Positions 30,686 through 32,041 of a stretch of DNA of 32,041 nucleotides are shown here, piece by piece (the stretch's first letter is position 1; each line of letters opens with the position of its first letter). This DNA is from Candidatus Rokuibacteriota bacterium (lineage in GTDB: Bacteria; Methylomirabilota; Methylomirabilia; Rokubacteriales; CSP1-6): the NCBI GenBank assembly GCA_003221515.1, contig QHSI01000059.1, forward strand, positions 17,733 through 49,773, read 5' to 3'. Position numbers and translations under genes: made by a program. The notes under the pieces are model-generated. The model saw nothing but the letters and a program-made list of their open reading frames with translations, did not search any database and was not told the origin of the DNA.

Positions 30686-31047
30686 ACTGATTCCTCCCTG
30701 AAATCGAGAAACTCAGCTTACTCCCAAGCCTCGCAAACTGGCATCGAGATTCTTCGCTCGAACGCGGAAATTTTCGGGGCGCGCGTACGGAATTTACCGG
30801 GGGGGGTCGGGGGCGACCGCGCCGCTGGACACGACAGGATGGCACGCCAGGACAATGACAGAAGTCGTCACGCGAGCGGCCAGTTGTCACGGCGCTCCAC
30901 TCTAAGTCTCGTCCGCATCGCAATTGTCGAGCCTCACCGCCGTCAAAGCGCCGGTTTTCCAACCGGTCTTTCCCTGGCAGATGGGTTGCAGTTCAACACG
31001 GTGGCGACAAAAAGGCCCGGTGTCGCGCGGGGGGAGATTGTCTGTCG
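30686..31047. other. Divergent control region between P3 and the CheY/CheW operon
   Basis: No gene. It contains CCGGTT-TTCC-AACCGG (30951-30966) followed by TCTTTCC, a modest hairpin. A minus-strand GG-N10-GC motif (30919-30934, nine of twelve) points to P3. A strong plus-strand sigma-54-like promoter lies at 30975-30990. GCGACA-N11-TGTCGC (31004-31009/31021-31026) lies just after the predicted start. Confidence 0.55.
30975..30990 (+). promoter_or_regulatory. Sigma-54-type promoter of the CheY/CheW operon
   Basis: TGGCAGATGGGTTGCA matches ten of twelve consensus positions, including TGGCA and TTGCA, with exact GG-N10-GC spacing. The predicted start is 31001, giving a 47-base leader with an inverted repeat and a G-rich ribosome site. 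Confidence 0.65.
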
Positions 31048-31410
31048 ATGGCCAAGGTGATGGTGGTCGATGACGCCTATTCCGAGCTCCAGGTGATGGA
31101 GTCGATCCTGCGCTCGGCCGGTCACGACGTCGTGACGTACCTCGACGGCGACCAGCTCGAGGAGAAGATCGTCAAGGAACGCCCGGACGTCGTGCTGCTG
31201 GACATCGTCATGCCCAAGCGCAACGGCTTCGAGGTGCTGCGCGCCCTGCGCAAGGACGAGCGCACCCGGCAAACGCGCGTGATCGTGGTCAGCTCGAAGA
31301 ACCAAGAGAGCGATCGCGTGTGGGGCCTACGGCAGGGCGCCGACGAGTATCTGCCCAAGCCGTTCACCCCCGACCAGCTGCTGACGGCCGTGCGGAGGTT
31401 CGCGCGGTGA
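31048..31410 (+). CDS. CheY-like single-domain response regulator
   Basis: A 120-residue receiver domain without an output domain. The acidic pocket is D8-D9, the phospho-acceptor is D52 in LLDIVMP, the switch Ser is at 82-83 (VVSS), and the conserved Lys is K104 in LPKPF. Relatives of this kind (PilH/CheY) act by protein contact in chemotaxis or type IV pilus control. Its stop overlaps the GTG of the CheW-like gene (GTGA). It is preceded by a sigma-54-like promoter. Fully intact. Confidence 0.94.
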   Translation: MAKVMVVDDAYSELQVMESILRSAGHDVVTYLDGDQLEEKIVKERPDVVLLDIVMPKRNGFEVLRALRKDERTRQTRVIVVSSKNQESDRVWGLRQGADEYLPKPFTPDQLLTAVRRFAR

Positions 31411-31859
31411 CGACGAACCTGCTCGACACCCCGGCGGCGATCCGCGCGTGCGTGTTCACGCTCGCCGGGATGCCATACGCGATCGACGTCACCCAGGTCA
31501 GGGAAGTGGCGATCTTCGACGAGTGGACGGTGATGCCCTTGGCCCCGCCCAACGTCCTCGGCGTGGCCAACCTGCGCGGGGACGTCGTGGCGATCGTGGA
31601 CGCCCGGCCGCTGTTCGGGCTGCCGTCGCCGCGCGCCGGGCGCCGGCAGTGGACGCTCGTCGTCGCGGCCGAGGGACTGGAAGCTGCCCTCGTCATCGAC
31701 GGCGTCGCCAGGCTCGAGGCCTTCACTGGCGTCGTGCCGCTCGACGACCCGAGCGCGCCGCACGCCCCCTGGACGCAGGGCGTCCTCACCGGCGGGGAGG
31801 GGCGGGTGCCACTGCTCGGTTCGGCGAAGCTCCTGCGGGCGTTGAGAGAGGAGCGATGA
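31407..31859 (+). CDS. CheW-like scaffold protein
   Basis: A 150-residue CheW domain. GTG 31407 is chosen because GGAGG (31394-31398) sits eight bases upstream and the family N-terminus begins soon after (ACVFTLAGMPYAIDVTQVREV). The hallmark LGVANLRGDVVAIVDAR is present. CheW couples chemoreceptors to the CheA kinase. The gene is coupled to CheY upstream and to a Tat-exported binding protein downstream (ATGA overlap). A CheA and a receptor are expected beyond the window. At about 150 residues it is normal in length. Confidence 0.93.
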   Translation: MTTNLLDTPAAIRACVFTLAGMPYAIDVTQVREVAIFDEWTVMPLAPPNVLGVANLRGDVVAIVDARPLFGLPSPRAGRRQWTLVVAAEGLEAALVIDGVARLEAFTGVVPLDDPSAPHAPWTQGVLTGGEGRVPLLGSAKLLRALREER

Positions 31860-32041
31860 CGATGAAGCGGCGGAGCGTGCTCAAGATCCTGTCCGGGGCG
31901 GTGGCCGGCGGCGTCCTGGGCCGCGAGCCCGCGCGCGCGTGGGCGCAGCTGCCCCCACGAAGCGTCGTCGAGCCGCGGATGGCGAGCGCGCCGGGCGTCA
32001 CACCGAAGGACATCAAGGTCGGCATGAGCGCGGCCTTCAAG
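31856..32041 (+). CDS. Tat-exported LivJ-like substrate-binding protein (partial, runs off the window)
   Basis: Only the first 62 residues are present. The N-terminus KRRSVLKIL is a twin-arginine signal followed by a short hydrophobic stretch and an AWA-Q-type cleavage site. The mature start, GVTPKDIKVGMSAAF, matches periplasmic binding proteins of the branched-chain amino acid (LivJ/Peripla_BP_6) family. The ATG overlaps the CheW stop, so it belongs to the chemosensory operon. It may feed a chemoreceptor rather than an uptake system; the rest lies outside the window. Confidence 0.8.
   Translation, partial: MTMKRRSVLKILSGAVAGGVLGREPARAWAQLPPRSVVEPRMASAPGVTPKDIKVGMSAAFK

Noticed and set aside
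1-32041. CRISPR arrays, tRNA or rRNA genes, integrase or attachment sites
   Set aside because: Read for regular spaced repeats, cloverleaf ends and rRNA cores; none seen. A covariance-model scan would be decisive for small RNAs.

Overview
High-GC bacterial DNA with tightly packed genes. The gene content is a soil or subsurface type: topoisomerase VI, a tungsten-type aldehyde ferredoxin oxidoreductase, a NitT/TauT-type ABC uptake system, a MetE-like protein, metal-dependent amidohydrolases, and an F420/FMN-type flavoprotein. Together these suggest a Methylomirabilota/Rokubacteria-like lineage. That placement is inferred from gene content, not shown by a marker gene. No rRNA, tRNA, CRISPR array or intact insertion sequence was seen.

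Layout. 0.3-4.8 kb: a large glycoside hydrolase/glycosyltransferase fusion, translationally coupled to an ABC exporter. 4.9-8.0 kb: topoisomerase VI subunits B and A. 8.1-10.6 kb: ATPase, permease and binding protein of an uptake transporter. 10.6-13.8 kb: NDH-2 (minus strand), facing a TetR gene with two palindromic operators and a coupled membrane protein carrying a duplicated His-rich motif. 13.8-16.0 kb: a lytic transglycosylase (SLT1), a DppC fragment, and a membrane-anchored protein (P1) of an unrecognised family. 16.0-20.2 kb: AOR (minus strand), two broken genes (AraC/GyrI regulator, amidohydrolase) and a small flavoprotein. 20.2-23.3 kb: a mini-operon of a small HTH protein and a second lytic transglycosylase (SLT2), then a secreted protein and a DUF1573-like protein. 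23.3-25.5 kb (minus strand): a MetE-like protein and a 2-hydroxyacid dehydrogenase behind a perfect palindrome. 25.7-30.7 kb: P2 (paralogue of P1), a MASE1 histidine kinase, an amidohydrolase, and P3 (minus strand), which joins the P1/P2 N-terminal domain to a zinc ribbon. 31.0 kb to the end: CheY-like and CheW-like proteins and the start of a Tat-exported binding protein, in overlapping frames.

Most notable signals. (1) Three proteins share an unannotated DRR/ERR N-terminal domain; two of them carry it on a cytoplasm-TM-Pro linker-Ig-like architecture. (2) The two lytic transglycosylase loci share upstream control DNA: half-sites TGGYCRGAGA about 120 bases before the gene and a GG-N10-GC (sigma-54-like) element at an identical distance from the start codon. 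Better sigma-54-like sites lie before P2 and the CheY/CheW operon. These suggest an envelope-remodelling and sensory regulon; this is a hypothesis from sequence motifs only. (3) A complete bacterial topoisomerase VI pair.
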